DNA of 64,000 nucleotides from Streptomyces flaveolus (GTDB lineage: Bacteria; Actinomycetota; Actinomycetes; Streptomycetales; Streptomycetaceae), in NCBI RefSeq assembly GCF_000716535.1, contig NZ_JNWV01000026.1:74339-138338 (forward strand). Direction: 5' to 3'. Position 1 is the first letter of the stretch. Each line of letters opens with the position of its first letter. Below, one piece after another: positions 9,625-19,025 of this stretch. A program made the translations under genes and the position numbers. The notes beneath the pieces were generated by a model, which was given only the letters and a program-made list of their open reading frames with translations, was not told the DNA's origin and did not search any database.

Positions 9625-9657
9625 AAGGCCCGGCCCCCACGAGGGGGACCGGGCCTT
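9625..9657 (-). terminator. Terminator downstream of hrdB
   Basis: Inverted repeat AAGGCCCGG-CCCCC / GGGGG-ACCGGGCCTT with an ACGA loop, 22 bp beyond the hrdB stop in the direction of transcription and just before the protease ribosome binding site region. Confidence 0.75.
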
Positions 9658-9678
9658 TCGCCGTCGGACGACCGCGAC

Positions 9679-11220
9679 CTAGTCGAGGTAGTCGCGCAGC
9701 ACCTGCGAACGCGACGGGTGGCGCAGCTTCGACATGGTCTTGGACTCGATCTGGCGGATGCGCTCACGCGTCACGCCGTACACCTTGCCGATCTCGTCGA
9801 GGGTCTTCGGCTGACCGTCGGTGAGACCGAAGCGCATGGAGACGACGCCCGCCTCGCGCTCGGACAGGGTGTCCAGGACGGAGTGCAACTGCTCCTGCAG
9901 GAGCGTGAAGCTGACCGCGTCGGCCGGGACGACGGCCTCGGAGTCCTCGATGAGGTCACCGAACTCGCTGTCGCCGTCCTCGCCCAGCGGGGTGTGCAGC
10001 GAGATGGGCTCGCGGCCGTACTTCTGGACCTCGATGACCTTCTCCGGGGTCATGTCGAGTTCCTTGGCCAGCTCCTCCGGGGTGGGCTCGCGGCCCAGGT
10101 CCTGGAGCATCTGGCGCTGCACGCGCGCGAGCTTGTTGATGACCTCGACCATGTGCACCGGGATACGGATGGTGCGGGCCTGGTCGGCCATGGCGCGGGT
10201 GATCGCCTGACGGATCCACCAGGTGGCGTACGTGGAGAACTTGTAGCCCTTGGTGTAGTCGAACTTCTCGACCGCGCGGATCAGACCGAGGTTGCCCTCC
10301 TGGATGAGGTCCAGGAAGAGCATGCCGCGACCCGTGTAGCGCTTGGCCAGGGAGACCACCAGACGGAGGTTGGCCTCCAGGAGGTGGTTCTTGGCGCGAC
10401 GGCCGTCCTCGGCGATGATCTCCAGCTCGCGCTTGAGCTTCGGGGCGAGCTTGTCGGAGTTCGCCAGCTTGTCCTCGGCGAACAGACCCGCCTCGATGCG
10501 CTTGGCCAGCTCGACTTCCTGCTCGGCGTTGAGCAGGGGGACCTTGCCGATCTGCTTCAGGTAGTCCTTGACCGGGTCGGCGGTGGCACCGGCCGCGGCG
10601 ACCTGCTGCGCGGGCGCGTCGTCCTCGTCCTCGTCGGACAGGACGAAGCCGGCGCTCTCGGCGCCCTCGGGCTCGTCGGCGACCTTGGTGTCCTCGAGAA
10701 CCTCTTCCTCGAGAATCTCGACGTCGTCCTTCTTGGCCGTGGTCTTCTTGGCGGCCGTCTTCTTCGCAACGGCTGCCTTCTTCGCGACCGTCTTCTTGGC
10801 GGTCGCCTTCTTGGCGACGGCCTTCTTGGGTGCGGCTTCTTCGGCGGAATCGGCTGCGTCCGGAGCGGCGGGCTCCGCGGGGGCGGCCGTGGTGGCGGTG
10901 GCCTTCCTGGTGGTCACCGTCTTCGCCGCGACCGTCTTGGTGGCGGTGCGCTTGGCGGGGCTCTTTGCTGCGACGCTCTTGCGGGTGCGCTTGGGCTCTG
11001 CGGCACTGACCATCAGCGTCACACCCTCTTCCTCAAGGATCTGGTTGAGGCTGCGCAGTACGTTCTTCCACTGAGTGGCCGGAATCTGGTCAGCTTCGAA
11101 GGCCCGACGCACATCGTCGCCGGCGATCTGCCCCTCAGCCTTTCCCCGCTCAATGAGCGCCATGACAGAGACGGACTCGGCGATCTCCGGCGGGAGCGTA
11201 CGGGATGTGCTGGCCGACAC
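9679..11220 (-). CDS. hrdB: Principal RNA polymerase sigma factor
   Basis: 513 aa group 1 sigma-70. Residues 1-70 resemble region 1.1. A long Lys/Ala/Thr-rich then acidic linker follows. Region 1.2 begins at [20 protein letters not shown]. Region 2 has [20 protein letters not shown] and the -10 recognition helix [20 protein letters not shown]. Region 3 is present, and region 4.2 has [20 protein letters not shown], ending [12 protein letters not shown] at 11220 ([12 protein letters not shown]) is chosen over the longer frame because the extra 38 residues are arginine/proline-rich and GAGAGG lies upstream of the GTG. It directs core polymerase to most vegetative promoters. Hairpin at 9625-9657 ends the transcript. 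Confidence 0.97.
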   Translation of the reverse strand: MSASTSRTLPPEIAESVSVMALIERGKAEGQIAGDDVRRAFEADQIPATQWKNVLRSLNQILEEEGVTLMVSAAEPKRTRKSVAAKSPAKRTATKTVAAKTVTTRKATATTAAPAEPAAPDAADSAEEAAPKKAVAKKATAKKTVAKKAAVAKKTAAKKTTAKKDDVEILEEEVLEDTKVADEPEGAESAGFVLSDEDEDDAPAQQVAAAGATADPVKDYLKQIGKVPLLNAEQEVELAKRIEAGLFAEDKLANSDKLAPKLKRELEIIAEDGRRAKNHLLEANLRLVVSLAKRYTGRGMLFLDLIQEGNLGLIRAVEKFDYTKGYKFSTYATWWIRQAITRAMADQARTIRIPVHMVEVINKLARVQRQMLQDLGREPTPEELAKELDMTPEKVIEVQKYGREPISLHTPLGEDGDSEFGDLIEDSEAVVPADAVSFTLLQEQLHSVLDTLSEREAGVVSMRFGLTDGQPKTLDEIGKVYGVTRERIRQIESKTMSKLRHPSRSQVLRDYLD

Positions 11221-11655
11221 GAACAACCTCTCGGAACGTTGGAAAACGGCTTCCGGCACCGTCCACTGCGGACAGGAGCCGACCACCGGCCTGGGGATGG
11301 GCCGACGGCGCGGGCGGGGGCCGGGAAGATTCACAGCGCCTGGATCGGCGTCCGTATTCCTTCCGCGGCTGTCACCTCTTAGGTCATCGCGCTGTCTCCA
11401 CGAGCGTTACGCCCAATCTGCGTGGCCCGAGTCACACCCCGTATACGGTCAAAGGCGATCAGACATGTGCAAATGAGATCGTCCTTGGCCTTCGGACCGG
11501 CCTCACCCACGACCAGGGCTTCCCGTCACCGCCGGACCCGGCCGGACTCCAGATGGTCCGGCGGGGTCCGGCGGCGGCCGGTACCCGGGCCTGGTGCCGC
11601 CACGAGTACCACGAGAACGCCGCACACCGGCGACCGCACCGCGTTCCTCGCGAGG
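11221..11655. other. 435-bp region upstream of hrdB
   Basis: No gene supported. It lies between the whiH stop and the hrdB start and should contain the hrdB promoters. On the minus strand a TTGACC hexamer (11452-11447) and a GGAAT (11360-11356) are visible, but neither has a convincing partner element at standard spacing, so the promoter is left unassigned. Confidence 0.5.
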
Positions 11656-12543
11656 TCAGTGCTCGCGCGGGGCGGGGACCACGCGCTCCACCTCGGGGTG
11701 GACGGTGAGGAGCTGGCGCATGGCGGTCTCCGCCGCCGTGCCGTCCCCGGTACCAAGCGCGTCGACGATCCGCGCGTGCTGCGCGAGGGACGCCTCGTTC
11801 GGCCGGTCACAGCCGGTGACCGGGCCGCCGGAGACCTGGAGCGCCGCCGAGACGATGCCGGACAGGTGCTCCAGCATGCGGTTGCCCGCGATCTGGATGA
11901 GCAGCGCGTGGAACTCGGTGTCGGCCCGCGAATAGGTGAGCGCGTCACCCTGGGCCAGCGCATGGCTCATGATCTCTACCATGTCGCAGAGGCGCTGCTG
12001 CACCTCCTCGCGCCCGTGTCCGGCGGCGAGACGGGCGGCGAGCGGCTCGATCGTCCAGCGCAGCTCGCTCAGTTCCCGGCGCTGGTCGTCGCGCTGCGGC
12101 CCGAAGGCCCGCCACTCGATGATGTCCGGGTCGAGAAGGTTCCAGTCGCTGACGGGACGCACGCGCGTGCCGACGTTCGGACGGGCGCTGACCAGGCCCT
12201 TGGCCTCCAGGACGCGGAGGGACTCGCGGACGACGGTGCGGGAGACCTCGAAACGCTGGCCGATCTCCTCCGGCACCAGCGGGCGGTCGGCGCCCAGGTC
12301 ACCGGAGACGATCATCTGTCCCAGCTGCTGTACGAGTTGGCCGTGCAGTCCGCGTCCGCGGCTGCCCGAGGCCCGCCTGCCGACACGGCCCAGTTCGGGA
12401 TCCCCGCCGTCCCAGGCGGGCGCGCCGACGCGGTCGGCCACCGGGGCCTCGGCGTAGGGGTAGCGGTCGAGTTCGCCCGGGCCGGCCAGACCAGAGTCTG
12501 CGGAGCGGGCGGCGGTCATCATGGTGTGCGCAAGGGTACTCAC
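11656..12543 (-). CDS. whiH: GntR-family (FadR subgroup) sporulation regulator WhiH
   Basis: 295 aa, the length I recall for WhiH. A winged helix-turn-helix lies at about residues 65-128 (EEIGQRFEVSRTVVRESLRV, then GLVSARPNVGTRV). An FCD ligand domain follows (ELSELRWTIEPLAARLAA; DTEFHALLIQIAGNRMLEHL; HARIVDAL) with the spaced Asp/His residues that bind metal in FadR-type proteins. GTG at 12543 (VSTLAHTMM) has AAAGGA upstream and gives the expected N-terminus. Its place immediately upstream of hrdB on the same strand matches known Streptomyces order. WhiH represses genes in aerial hyphae and is needed for sporulation septation. A sigma-WhiG-like promoter precedes it. Confidence 0.92.
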   Translation of the reverse strand: MSTLAHTMMTAARSADSGLAGPGELDRYPYAEAPVADRVGAPAWDGGDPELGRVGRRASGSRGRGLHGQLVQQLGQMIVSGDLGADRPLVPEEIGQRFEVSRTVVRESLRVLEAKGLVSARPNVGTRVRPVSDWNLLDPDIIEWRAFGPQRDDQRRELSELRWTIEPLAARLAAGHGREEVQQRLCDMVEIMSHALAQGDALTYSRADTEFHALLIQIAGNRMLEHLSGIVSAALQVSGGPVTGCDRPNEASLAQHARIVDALGTGDGTAAETAMRQLLTVHPEVERVVPAPREH

Positions 12544-12635
12544 GGATCCTTTGTCGGCGCCCCCTCCAACTCCCTTGAGGTCTTTGGTGAAAAGCACACG
12601 AAAGGGTGATCGCTCACGGCGTCGCAATTGACGCC

Positions 12636-12662
12636 TTATCGAAAAGAAATGGGCTTTCTTCG
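12636..12662 (-). promoter_or_regulatory. Candidate sigma-WhiG promoter of whiH
   Basis: On the minus strand CGAA, 15 nt, then TTCGATAA, compared with the WhiG/FliA-type consensus TAAA-N15-GCCGATAA. The -10 agrees in six of eight positions including CGATAA; the -35 is weaker. It would start transcription about 85 nt before the GTG. WhiG control of whiH is established knowledge; the exact assignment here is read from sequence. Confidence 0.6.
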
Positions 12663-12705
12663 AGGAGTTGTGCACACAGGGAGAACGGAAGCGTACGGAC
12701 GGTTG

Positions 12706-15414
12706 TCATCGGAACCGGGTGCGCAGCGCTGTGAGCAGGTACGCGCAGAGCAGCGCCGCCAGCGACAACGCCAGTGCGCCCCCGACGGGTTGAGCGAGCA
12801 CCCGCGCGGCCGCGACCAGGTACCGCTCCCCTCCGAAGGGCCACTGCAGCAGGAAGACCTCCCGCATCCGCACCGGGAAGTCGGCCGCCATCCTTACGGC
12901 CGGGCCCTGCAGCGCCTTGTGCACGAGGGGCACGACGAGGACGGGCACGGCGAGGACGGCGGCCAGCCCGGCCGTCGTGGACCGGAACACACCGGCCGCC
13001 AGCACACCGGCCCAGGCGCAACCGACGACCAACCCGAACCAACTCGCGGTCAGCGAAAGCCAGTCCGTGGGAACTTGCGTCAGCTCCCGTCCGTAGACGA
13101 TGTAGAGCACTTCGGCGTCGCAGCCCACGGTGAGGAAGGCGAGCAGCACCGCGGTGGCTCCGGAGACGAGCAGTTTCGCGGTGAGCAGCCCCAGCCGGCG
13201 GGGGACGGTGCCGCGGTCCGCCGCCAGGGCGGGGTGGCGGAACTCGTCCCCGAAGGCCAGCGCACCGAGCAGCCCGGCCGCGAGCGCCGCGGGCGGCAGC
13301 GGCAGCTCCCGTGGCCACGCAGCGAACAGCCGCGCCTGTGGGGTGTGACCGAGGCGCGCCAGGAGTACGGCGGTGAGCGCTGACACCACCAGTACGGCAC
13401 CGCAGGTGAGGAAACCGGTGCCGATTCCGGCGGCGCGCCGGATCTCGTACCGCAGGGGGCGGAGAGGACTGCGGGCGGGGCGGACTCCGTCGGGCCGGGC
13501 GGCGCGGCCGGTCTGCTGCCGGGCGCCCGCATTTCTGGCCCCGGGGAGGAGGGTACGGGGGCCGGCGACGGTCGTCGTGGATGTGCGGGTACTTCCGGTC
13601 TGCGGTCCGCAGGCCGTGGCGACTCCGCCGAGGCCGGTGTCCAGGGTGGACGCCGCGTCGGTGGACCGGCCGCCGGTGGCCCTGGCCGGCGCATCTCCGG
13701 CGTCGGCACCGGCCGTCCTCTTCTCGCCGGATGCGGCGCCTCCGTCCTGGTCGCGGGTGCCGTCGTCGGCTGAACCGGCCGACGGCGCGTCGTGCGCCGT
13801 AGCACCGGAGATGATCAGCGGACGTTCCGCCGCGCTGCCTTGGTCAAGGCCGTGGCCGGGCGCGGTCCGCTCGCCGTCGGCGGTCCGCGCGCGTTCCCGC
13901 GCCGCAAGCCCAGGGGCCAATTGGCCTGCACGGAGCGGGGAGAAGCCGACCACGGCCCGCTCGGACTCCGGTGCCGAGGAGTCGAGGGGGTGTTCCCGGC
14001 GCCCCGACGGCCGCCCGGCGATGGTCGTGTCGACCGACGAGTGCCCGGGCGACGCGGTGTCCGGCTCGGTCTCGGATCGGGTGGGGGTCGTCGCGCGGGA
14101 TGCGGCCGTTGCCGCATCGGTCGCCGGAGCGCGTGACCCCGTCGGCGGCTCCATTGCGCGCGAGTCCGCCGCGTGGGGGTGAAGCGTCGCGGTCTCCTCG
14201 AACACCGTCGGCCTCGCGTGTTCGGGCGCCGTCGGTGATTCGTCCACGGCTTCGCCCGGGTTCTCCGGTGGGTCGCCGGGCGTGGCCGAGCCGGATCCCA
14301 GTGGGGAGCCCGAGGCGGGCTCCGGCGCTGAGAAGTCCGGCACGGTGCGTCGGCGGCGCGCCCACGAAGGGCCTGTCGAGGCCTGTCCCGGCTCCTCGCG
14401 CGGGGCGTGGGGCGCCTCCGGTTCCGGTCCGGCCGGGCTGTGGTCCTGCCGGGGATCCTGGTCTGCCGACGGTGAGTCCACGACGACCGGGAGGGGCTCG
14501 GTGGAGCACATCCCCGCATCGACCTCAGGACCGGCTCCCGGCCCCATGTCGCCGACTTCGTCAGCCAGTTGGTGGACGAGGATGCCGTGACGGAACGCGA
14601 TCTCGCCGACGTCGGCGGTCGTGCTGCCGTACACCGAAAGGCGGTTGCCACCCTCGCGTACGACCTCGACGGAGCGGCGAGCCGTGCGCGCGTCTTTGGT
14701 GAGCAGAGCCGCGAGGCGTGCGGCGTGGGGGCTGCGGACGACCACGCGGGGGCGTAGCCGGGTACGGGCGAACGCCCGTGCTTCCTGGTCCGCGACGACT
14801 CTGCCGGCGTCGAGCGTGACGACCCGGTCGGCGGCGCGCGCGGCCTCCTTCGTGTCGGCCGTGGTGTACAGCACCGTGCCGCCCTGGGCGGCATGGGCCC
14901 GCAACATGCTGTGCAGCCACTGGGCCTCGCGCGTGGAGAGGCCGTCGGCGGGTTCGTCCAGGACGAGCGTGTGCGGGTCGGGCAGCAGGGCGCAGGCCAG
15001 GCCGAGTCTGCGGTCCATGCCGCGCGACAGCGTGCCGAGGCGCTCCTCACGGAGGCTGACGAGGCCGACCACTTCGAGGACCTCGTCGGCTCGCCGCGCG
15101 GGAACTCCCGACGCCGCGCACAGCATGCGCAGATGGCCACGGACCGAGCGGGACGGGTGGCCCGGTACGTCGCCGAGGAGCACGCCGACTTCCCGCGACG
15201 GATGCGCGATCCGGTGCAGGGGGCGCCCTCTGAAGTAGGTGATGCCGCGCCCGGATTGGAGCTCAAGCATCAGTTTGAGCGCCGTCGTCTTGCCCGCACC
15301 GGCGGCCCCGAGGAGCGCGGTGACATGCCCGGCGCGCGCTTCGAAGGAGACGTCGTCGACAGCGGGCGGATGCGCCTTGCGGGGGTTGCTGGTCAGTCCG
15401 AAGGCCTGGATCAC
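12706..15414 (-). CDS. One-chain ABC transporter: ATPase, long disordered linker, membrane domain
   Basis: About 902 aa. Residues 1-215 form an ABC ATPase: Walker A GAAGAGKT (36-43), signature LSRGM (129-133), Walker B VLDEP (151-155); the usual switch histidine is absent (TTADTKEA). Residues about 300-640 are Pro/Ala/Ser/Thr-rich and look disordered. The C-terminal 250 residues carry about six hydrophobic helices (TCGAVLVVSALTAVLLARLG onward) typical of ABC-2 export permeases. GTG at 15414 (VIQAFGLTSNPRK) begins the domain, although no good ribosome binding site is seen. The substrate is unknown. It sits just upstream of whiH on the same strand, so read-through into whiH is possible. Confidence 0.82.
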   Translation of the reverse strand: MIQAFGLTSNPRKAHPPAVDDVSFEARAGHVTALLGAAGAGKTTALKLMLELQSGRGITYFRGRPLHRIAHPSREVGVLLGDVPGHPSRSVRGHLRMLCAASGVPARRADEVLEVVGLVSLREERLGTLSRGMDRRLGLACALLPDPHTLVLDEPADGLSTREAQWLHSMLRAHAAQGGTVLYTTADTKEAARAADRVVTLDAGRVVADQEARAFARTRLRPRVVVRSPHAARLAALLTKDARTARRSVEVVREGGNRLSVYGSTTADVGEIAFRHGILVHQLADEVGDMGPGAGPEVDAGMCSTEPLPVVVDSPSADQDPRQDHSPAGPEPEAPHAPREEPGQASTGPSWARRRRTVPDFSAPEPASGSPLGSGSATPGDPPENPGEAVDESPTAPEHARPTVFEETATLHPHAADSRAMEPPTGSRAPATDAATAASRATTPTRSETEPDTASPGHSSVDTTIAGRPSGRREHPLDSSAPESERAVVGFSPLRAGQLAPGLAARERARTADGERTAPGHGLDQGSAAERPLIISGATAHDAPSAGSADDGTRDQDGGAASGEKRTAGADAGDAPARATGGRSTDAASTLDTGLGGVATACGPQTGSTRTSTTTVAGPRTLLPGARNAGARQQTGRAARPDGVRPARSPLRPLRYEIRRAAGIGTGFLTCGAVLVVSALTAVLLARLGHTPQARLFAAWPRELPLPPAALAAGLLGALAFGDEFRHPALAADRGTVPRRLGLLTAKLLVSGATAVLLAFLTVGCDAEVLYIVYGRELTQVPTDWLSLTASWFGLVVGCAWAGVLAAGVFRSTTAGLAAVLAVPVLVVPLVHKALQGPAVRMAADFPVRMREVFLLQWPFGGERYLVAAARVLAQPVGGALALSLAALLCAYLLTALRTRFR

Positions 15415-15577
15415 CTGCAGCAAGATAGCGCGAGATGTCCGCTTTTCCCGGTATAAGACGACTTGCGCAAACATGCCGCGTGGTCTAGCCCCGATCTTGT
15501 CCGCCGTTCGATGGAGTCGAGGCTGACTACGGGCAGCCGGCGCGCCGGTCGCCCTGAGGGGCGGTCCGCCCCTGGTC

Positions 15578-16336
15578 TCACACCTCGGGGCGCAGCATCG
15601 GCGGGTTGAGCAAGGTGGCACCGCCCGCTCGGAAAAGCTGGGCCGGCCTGCCGCCCTGTCGTGTGGTCGTACCCCCTGTGGGGACGAGAAATCCGGGGGT
15701 TCCGGTGACCTTGCGGTGGAAGTTGCGCGGGTCGAGGGCCACGCCCCACACCGCCTCGTACACCCGGCGCAACTCTCCGACGGTGAACTCGGGCGGGCAG
15801 AAGGCGGTGGCCAGAGACGAGTACTCGATCTTGGAGCGGGCGCGTTCCACACCGTCGGCGAGGATCTGCGCGTGGTCGAAGGCGAGTGGTGCCACGGGTT
15901 CGCCGTCACGGCCATAGCCACCCTGCTGGAGCAGTTCCTCGACCGGGGCCCAGCGCGCGTTGCTGGCGTCGCCGCCGGCGCGCGGCGCCGGCAGGTCGGG
16001 CGCGAGCGCGAGATGCGCGACGCTGACCACACGCATGCGCGGGTCCCGCTTGGGATCGCCGTAGGTGGCGAGCTGCTCCAGGTGAGCCCCGTTGTCCTGG
16101 GCCGGGGTCGCGGGGTCATGAGCGCACAGCCCGGTCTCCTCGGCCAGCTCGCGCGCCGCCGCCTGGGACAGATCCTCGTCGGCCCGTACGAAGCCGCCGG
16201 GCAGCGCCCAGCGCCCCTGGAAGGGCGGCTCCCCCCTGCGGACCGCCAGCGCGCACAGGGAATGGCGGCGCACGGTCAGCACGACCAGGTCCACGGTGAC
16301 GGCGAAGGGCGGAAAGGCTGACGGGTCGTAGGGCAT
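15578..16336 (-). CDS. NUDIX domain plus winged-helix regulator (NrtR-like)
   Basis: 252 aa. NUDIX box GGFVRADEDLSQAAARELAE followed by ETGL matches GX5EX7REUXEEXGU fully. The C-terminal part (FTVGELRRVYEAVWGVALDP, then RNFHRKVTGTPGFLVPTG) is the winged helix of NrtR-type repressors, which sense ADP-ribose or related nucleotides. The frame is open to 16471, but codons such as TAT, GAT and CGT between the two starts are not Streptomyces-like, and TATGAT lies 6 nt before ATG 16336, so the shorter leaderless form is preferred. A palindrome overlaps this promoter, suggesting self-repression. Whether it still hydrolyses a nucleotide is open. Confidence 0.85.
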   Translation of the reverse strand: MPYDPSAFPPFAVTVDLVVLTVRRHSLCALAVRRGEPPFQGRWALPGGFVRADEDLSQAAARELAEETGLCAHDPATPAQDNGAHLEQLATYGDPKRDPRMRVVSVAHLALAPDLPAPRAGGDASNARWAPVEELLQQGGYGRDGEPVAPLAFDHAQILADGVERARSKIEYSSLATAFCPPEFTVGELRRVYEAVWGVALDPRNFHRKVTGTPGFLVPTGGTTTRQGGRPAQLFRAGGATLLNPPMLRPEV

Positions 16337-16342
16337 GCCGCG

Positions 16343-16364
16343 ATCATAGTCGTCTTCCTGACGA
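16343..16364 (-). promoter_or_regulatory. Leaderless promoter and palindrome of the NUDIX regulator
   Basis: TATGAT (plus 16343-16348) ends 6 nt before the ATG. Just upstream is TCGTC-N5-GACGA (16350-16364), placed where a repressor would block RNA polymerase. The flank GTTTATCGTC partly mirrors the other side. Confidence 0.55.
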
Positions 16365-16488
16365 TAAACACTCCCTTCGCCGGTCGCGGCGATGGTGATT
16401 CCCCTTCGTTCCGGTACGGGGCGCGGGACCGGCTCGCCGTCCGTCGATCCAGTGGTGTCGTACGAGGTCACCGCCTGTTCCGCGAGTG

Positions 16489-18684
16489 TCAGGCTCCCAG
16501 TTGCAGACCGTCCGCCGCCTCCTCCACCATGGCCAGTCCCAGTCGGCTGATCCGCACGGCGAAAGGGGCGCCCGCGACGCGCAGGCCGCTGAGTCCGAGT
16601 TCGCCGAGCGGGGCGCTGCGGACGGGGCGCAGGGTGACCGTGCGGGCGGGGGCGTCGGGACGGATGCCTGCGAGAGCGGTGAGCAGCAGGACCACGGAGG
16701 CAGCGGCGGTGGCCGCCGGACGGCAGGCGGCGGGGTGCGGGAGGGGCGCCGTGCCGGCGGAGCGTTGTTCGCCGGCGAACATCTCAGGCAGGCGGTGACC
16801 GAAGTGTTCCGCCGCTTCCAGCAGCCCGTTCAGCAGTCCGGCCGCTTCCTTCTCGTATCCGGCGGACGCCAGCCCGGCGACCGCGAGCGCGGTCTCCTGG
16901 ACGCGCACGGCTCCGGTCCGGTGGCCGAACGGATTGTGTGCCGTCTCCTTGGTGCCGAGGCCGCGCAGTCCCCAGCCCGCGTCCATGGCGGGGGTGCCGA
17001 GCAGACGGGCGAGGTGTGCGGTGTGCACCTTGTCGAGCAGGCCCGGTGCGAACATGCCGGCGCCGAGGAGACCGGTGTCGAGGAGGTGGACGGCCGTGGC
17101 GGCCAGGTGGGGAACGGGTCGGCCGTCCGGTGTCAGGGCCATGGCCGGGCGCCCACCTCCGCGGTCCTCCACCCAGAAGTCGGCCCGGAAAGCCGACCTC
17201 AGGGTCTGGGCCCACTGGCGCAGTTCCGTGGCGCCCGGTCTTTCGTAGGCGTCGAGAAGGTCGGCACCGAGCAGGGCGGCGCGATGCGCGTGGGCCTGGG
17301 TCTCGCAGCGGACCGGTCCTGCGGGGTGCGGGTCGGAGAGGTAGGTGCTGTCGCGGACGGTGGTCCGGAGCCAGGTCAGACAGCGCTCGGCCGCGGGGAG
17401 CAGTTCCTGTGTCTCCTGGTCGGGCAGCCCCCAGCGGCGGGCCTCGGCGAGCAGGACGGGGAAGAGCAGTGTGGCCTCCGTTCCCGTGCAGCTCGGCGGG
17501 AGGTGCGGGCCGGCGTCGCGTCGCGGGCCGGGGATCATGCCGGCCCGGAGGCCCGGACCCGGGAGCTGGGTACGGGCCAGAGCGCGCAGGGTGCCCGCGG
17601 CCAAGCGGGTGCCCAAGGGCAGCGCCATGCGGGCGGCGGCGAGCGCTTCTGCCGGGGCCATCCCGCAGCGCCAGGGGGCACCCGCCGCGAGGTAGGTGTC
17701 GGAGGGGTGTGCGGTGTCACGCAGGAGCAGTGCCTGGAGGTCGGCGACGGCCGAGTGCAGCAGCGGGCCCACCCGGGGGTCGTCGCCCGTAGCCCGGGCC
17801 GGGGCGAGAGGGCTGGTGGCGGTGTGTCCCGCGGCCCGCAGGGGGCCCGTGCCATCGGGCCGTACCCGCAGTTCCACGGCTGCCGTCCCGCCCGGTGGCA
17901 GTTCCAGCTCCCAGCGCAGCAGTCCGGCGGACGCCAGGGCGTCGGCGGGCGGCGGGTCCGCGGTGACGCAGGCGGCGGCGTCGGCCTTGGCCCACCGCAG
18001 ACCCGAGTCGTGGACGCTGGCCGGGAGTTCGGGGCCTGCCGCCCCGGCGGCGATGGTGCCGAGCTCCGCCAGGTCGCTGCCGAGGGCGACCTCGACGGGC
18101 AGGCGCAGCGGACGCGGAGCCGCGTTGCGGAATGTGATCCTTTCGGTTCCGTCGGCGTGGCGTGTCCGTTCGACGACGACATCGGGATCGGGGCCGGCGG
18201 CCGGTGAAGTGCGCAGCGTCCCCACGAAGCGGGCGCTGTCGGCTCCGGTCATCCTGGCCTGCACCGGCAGCGGTTCGCGGCCTGCCACGCGGACCTGGCA
18301 CCGGGAGAGCAGCCGCCTGCCGCCTCGGTAGAACCCGTCCAGTCCCCGGCCGGCCAACTGCCCCGGCTCGCCCGAGATGGCGAGGCCTGGCAGGGCCACG
18401 CAGATCAGCGCGCTGTGCGTGGGCGGCAGCTCCGGCACCGGGCGGCTGACCGGAGGTGTGCGGGGCGGCGCGGCCGCGGCGGGGCGGCGGGGACGGGCGG
18501 TGACGGGGGACGGGGGGCTGCCCTGGATGGCCGCGGCGAGGGGACGGATGTCCGCGGAGGGGGCCGGTCGCAAGTCGGCTGTCTTCGGTGTGCGGGGACC
18601 CGCGCCGTCCGTCAGGAACGGCTCGGGCCTGCTCCGGGGCGGACGTTCGCCGGCGGCGGAGGGCGGAGTCGGCTGCTGGTGCAT
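16489..18684 (-). CDS. Glycogen-debranching-enzyme-like protein (amylo-alpha-1,6-glucosidase fold)
   Basis: About 731 aa. After a Pro/Arg-rich N-terminal 90 residues comes a debranching N-terminal domain (GLAISGEPGQLAGRGLDGFY, then RRLLSRCQVRVAGREPLPVQ). A helical toroid of glucosidase type follows (DTYLAAGAPWRCGMAPAEAL; ETQAHAHRAALLGADLLDAY; HNPFGHRTGAVRVQETALAV). ATG at 18684 (MHQQPTPPSA) is used because the longer frame runs into the neighbouring intergenic sequence. It may trim branched glucans, but general-acid residues could not be assigned with confidence, so the activity is inferred. No glycogen genes adjoin it. Confidence 0.75.
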   Translation of the reverse strand: MHQQPTPPSAAGERPPRSRPEPFLTDGAGPRTPKTADLRPAPSADIRPLAAAIQGSPPSPVTARPRRPAAAAPPRTPPVSRPVPELPPTHSALICVALPGLAISGEPGQLAGRGLDGFYRGGRRLLSRCQVRVAGREPLPVQARMTGADSARFVGTLRTSPAAGPDPDVVVERTRHADGTERITFRNAAPRPLRLPVEVALGSDLAELGTIAAGAAGPELPASVHDSGLRWAKADAAACVTADPPPADALASAGLLRWELELPPGGTAAVELRVRPDGTGPLRAAGHTATSPLAPARATGDDPRVGPLLHSAVADLQALLLRDTAHPSDTYLAAGAPWRCGMAPAEALAAARMALPLGTRLAAGTLRALARTQLPGPGLRAGMIPGPRRDAGPHLPPSCTGTEATLLFPVLLAEARRWGLPDQETQELLPAAERCLTWLRTTVRDSTYLSDPHPAGPVRCETQAHAHRAALLGADLLDAYERPGATELRQWAQTLRSAFRADFWVEDRGGGRPAMALTPDGRPVPHLAATAVHLLDTGLLGAGMFAPGLLDKVHTAHLARLLGTPAMDAGWGLRGLGTKETAHNPFGHRTGAVRVQETALAVAGLASAGYEKEAAGLLNGLLEAAEHFGHRLPEMFAGEQRSAGTAPLPHPAACRPAATAAASVVLLLTALAGIRPDAPARTVTLRPVRSAPLGELGLSGLRVAGAPFAVRISRLGLAMVEEAADGLQLGA

Positions 18685-19025
18685 GGGCTGGCTTCTTCTG
18701 CGCTCGGTGTGCCTCGGACGTGCTGGGCGGCCGGACGGTCGCCCCGGAGGACAGGGGAGGTGCGGCGGCAGAGCCCGTCCAGGCTTTCCGCCACTCAGGT
18801 GAACGGAAGGGGACTCGTCCGGGTCACGGCTCGCCCCGATGAAGCCGACCGAATGGTGACGCGACCGGTCGGCAGGGGTGGCCGTCAGGGCGCCCGAAGC
18901 CGATCGGCTCCGGTTCCTCGCCGGGAGTGCACGCCTACGGTGTCCGGAGCCTCCGTTCAGGCCCGGTGGATCGGCGGCCGTACCCGTGCGGGCCGGTGCC
19001 TGCCCGGTCTCACACCGGTCGGCGC
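18685..19025. other. 341-bp gene-free stretch
   Basis: This lies between the DUF4192 stop and the debranching-like start, both on the minus strand. The debranching frame stays open through it, but the encoded extension is Arg/Ser/Pro-rich. No clear promoter, hairpin or repeat seen. Confidence 0.45.

Noticed and set aside
9532..11382. Very long open frame antisense to hrdB (likewise antisense to parE, nrdJ, dinG-like and others)
   Set aside because: High GC opens antisense frames by mirror of third-position G/C; the encoded sequences are Arg/Gly/Leu/Asp-rich without domains.
11356..11452. Sigma-R or TTGAC-type promoter for hrdB
   Set aside because: GGAAT and TTGACC are present on the minus strand but neither has a partner element at the expected distance.
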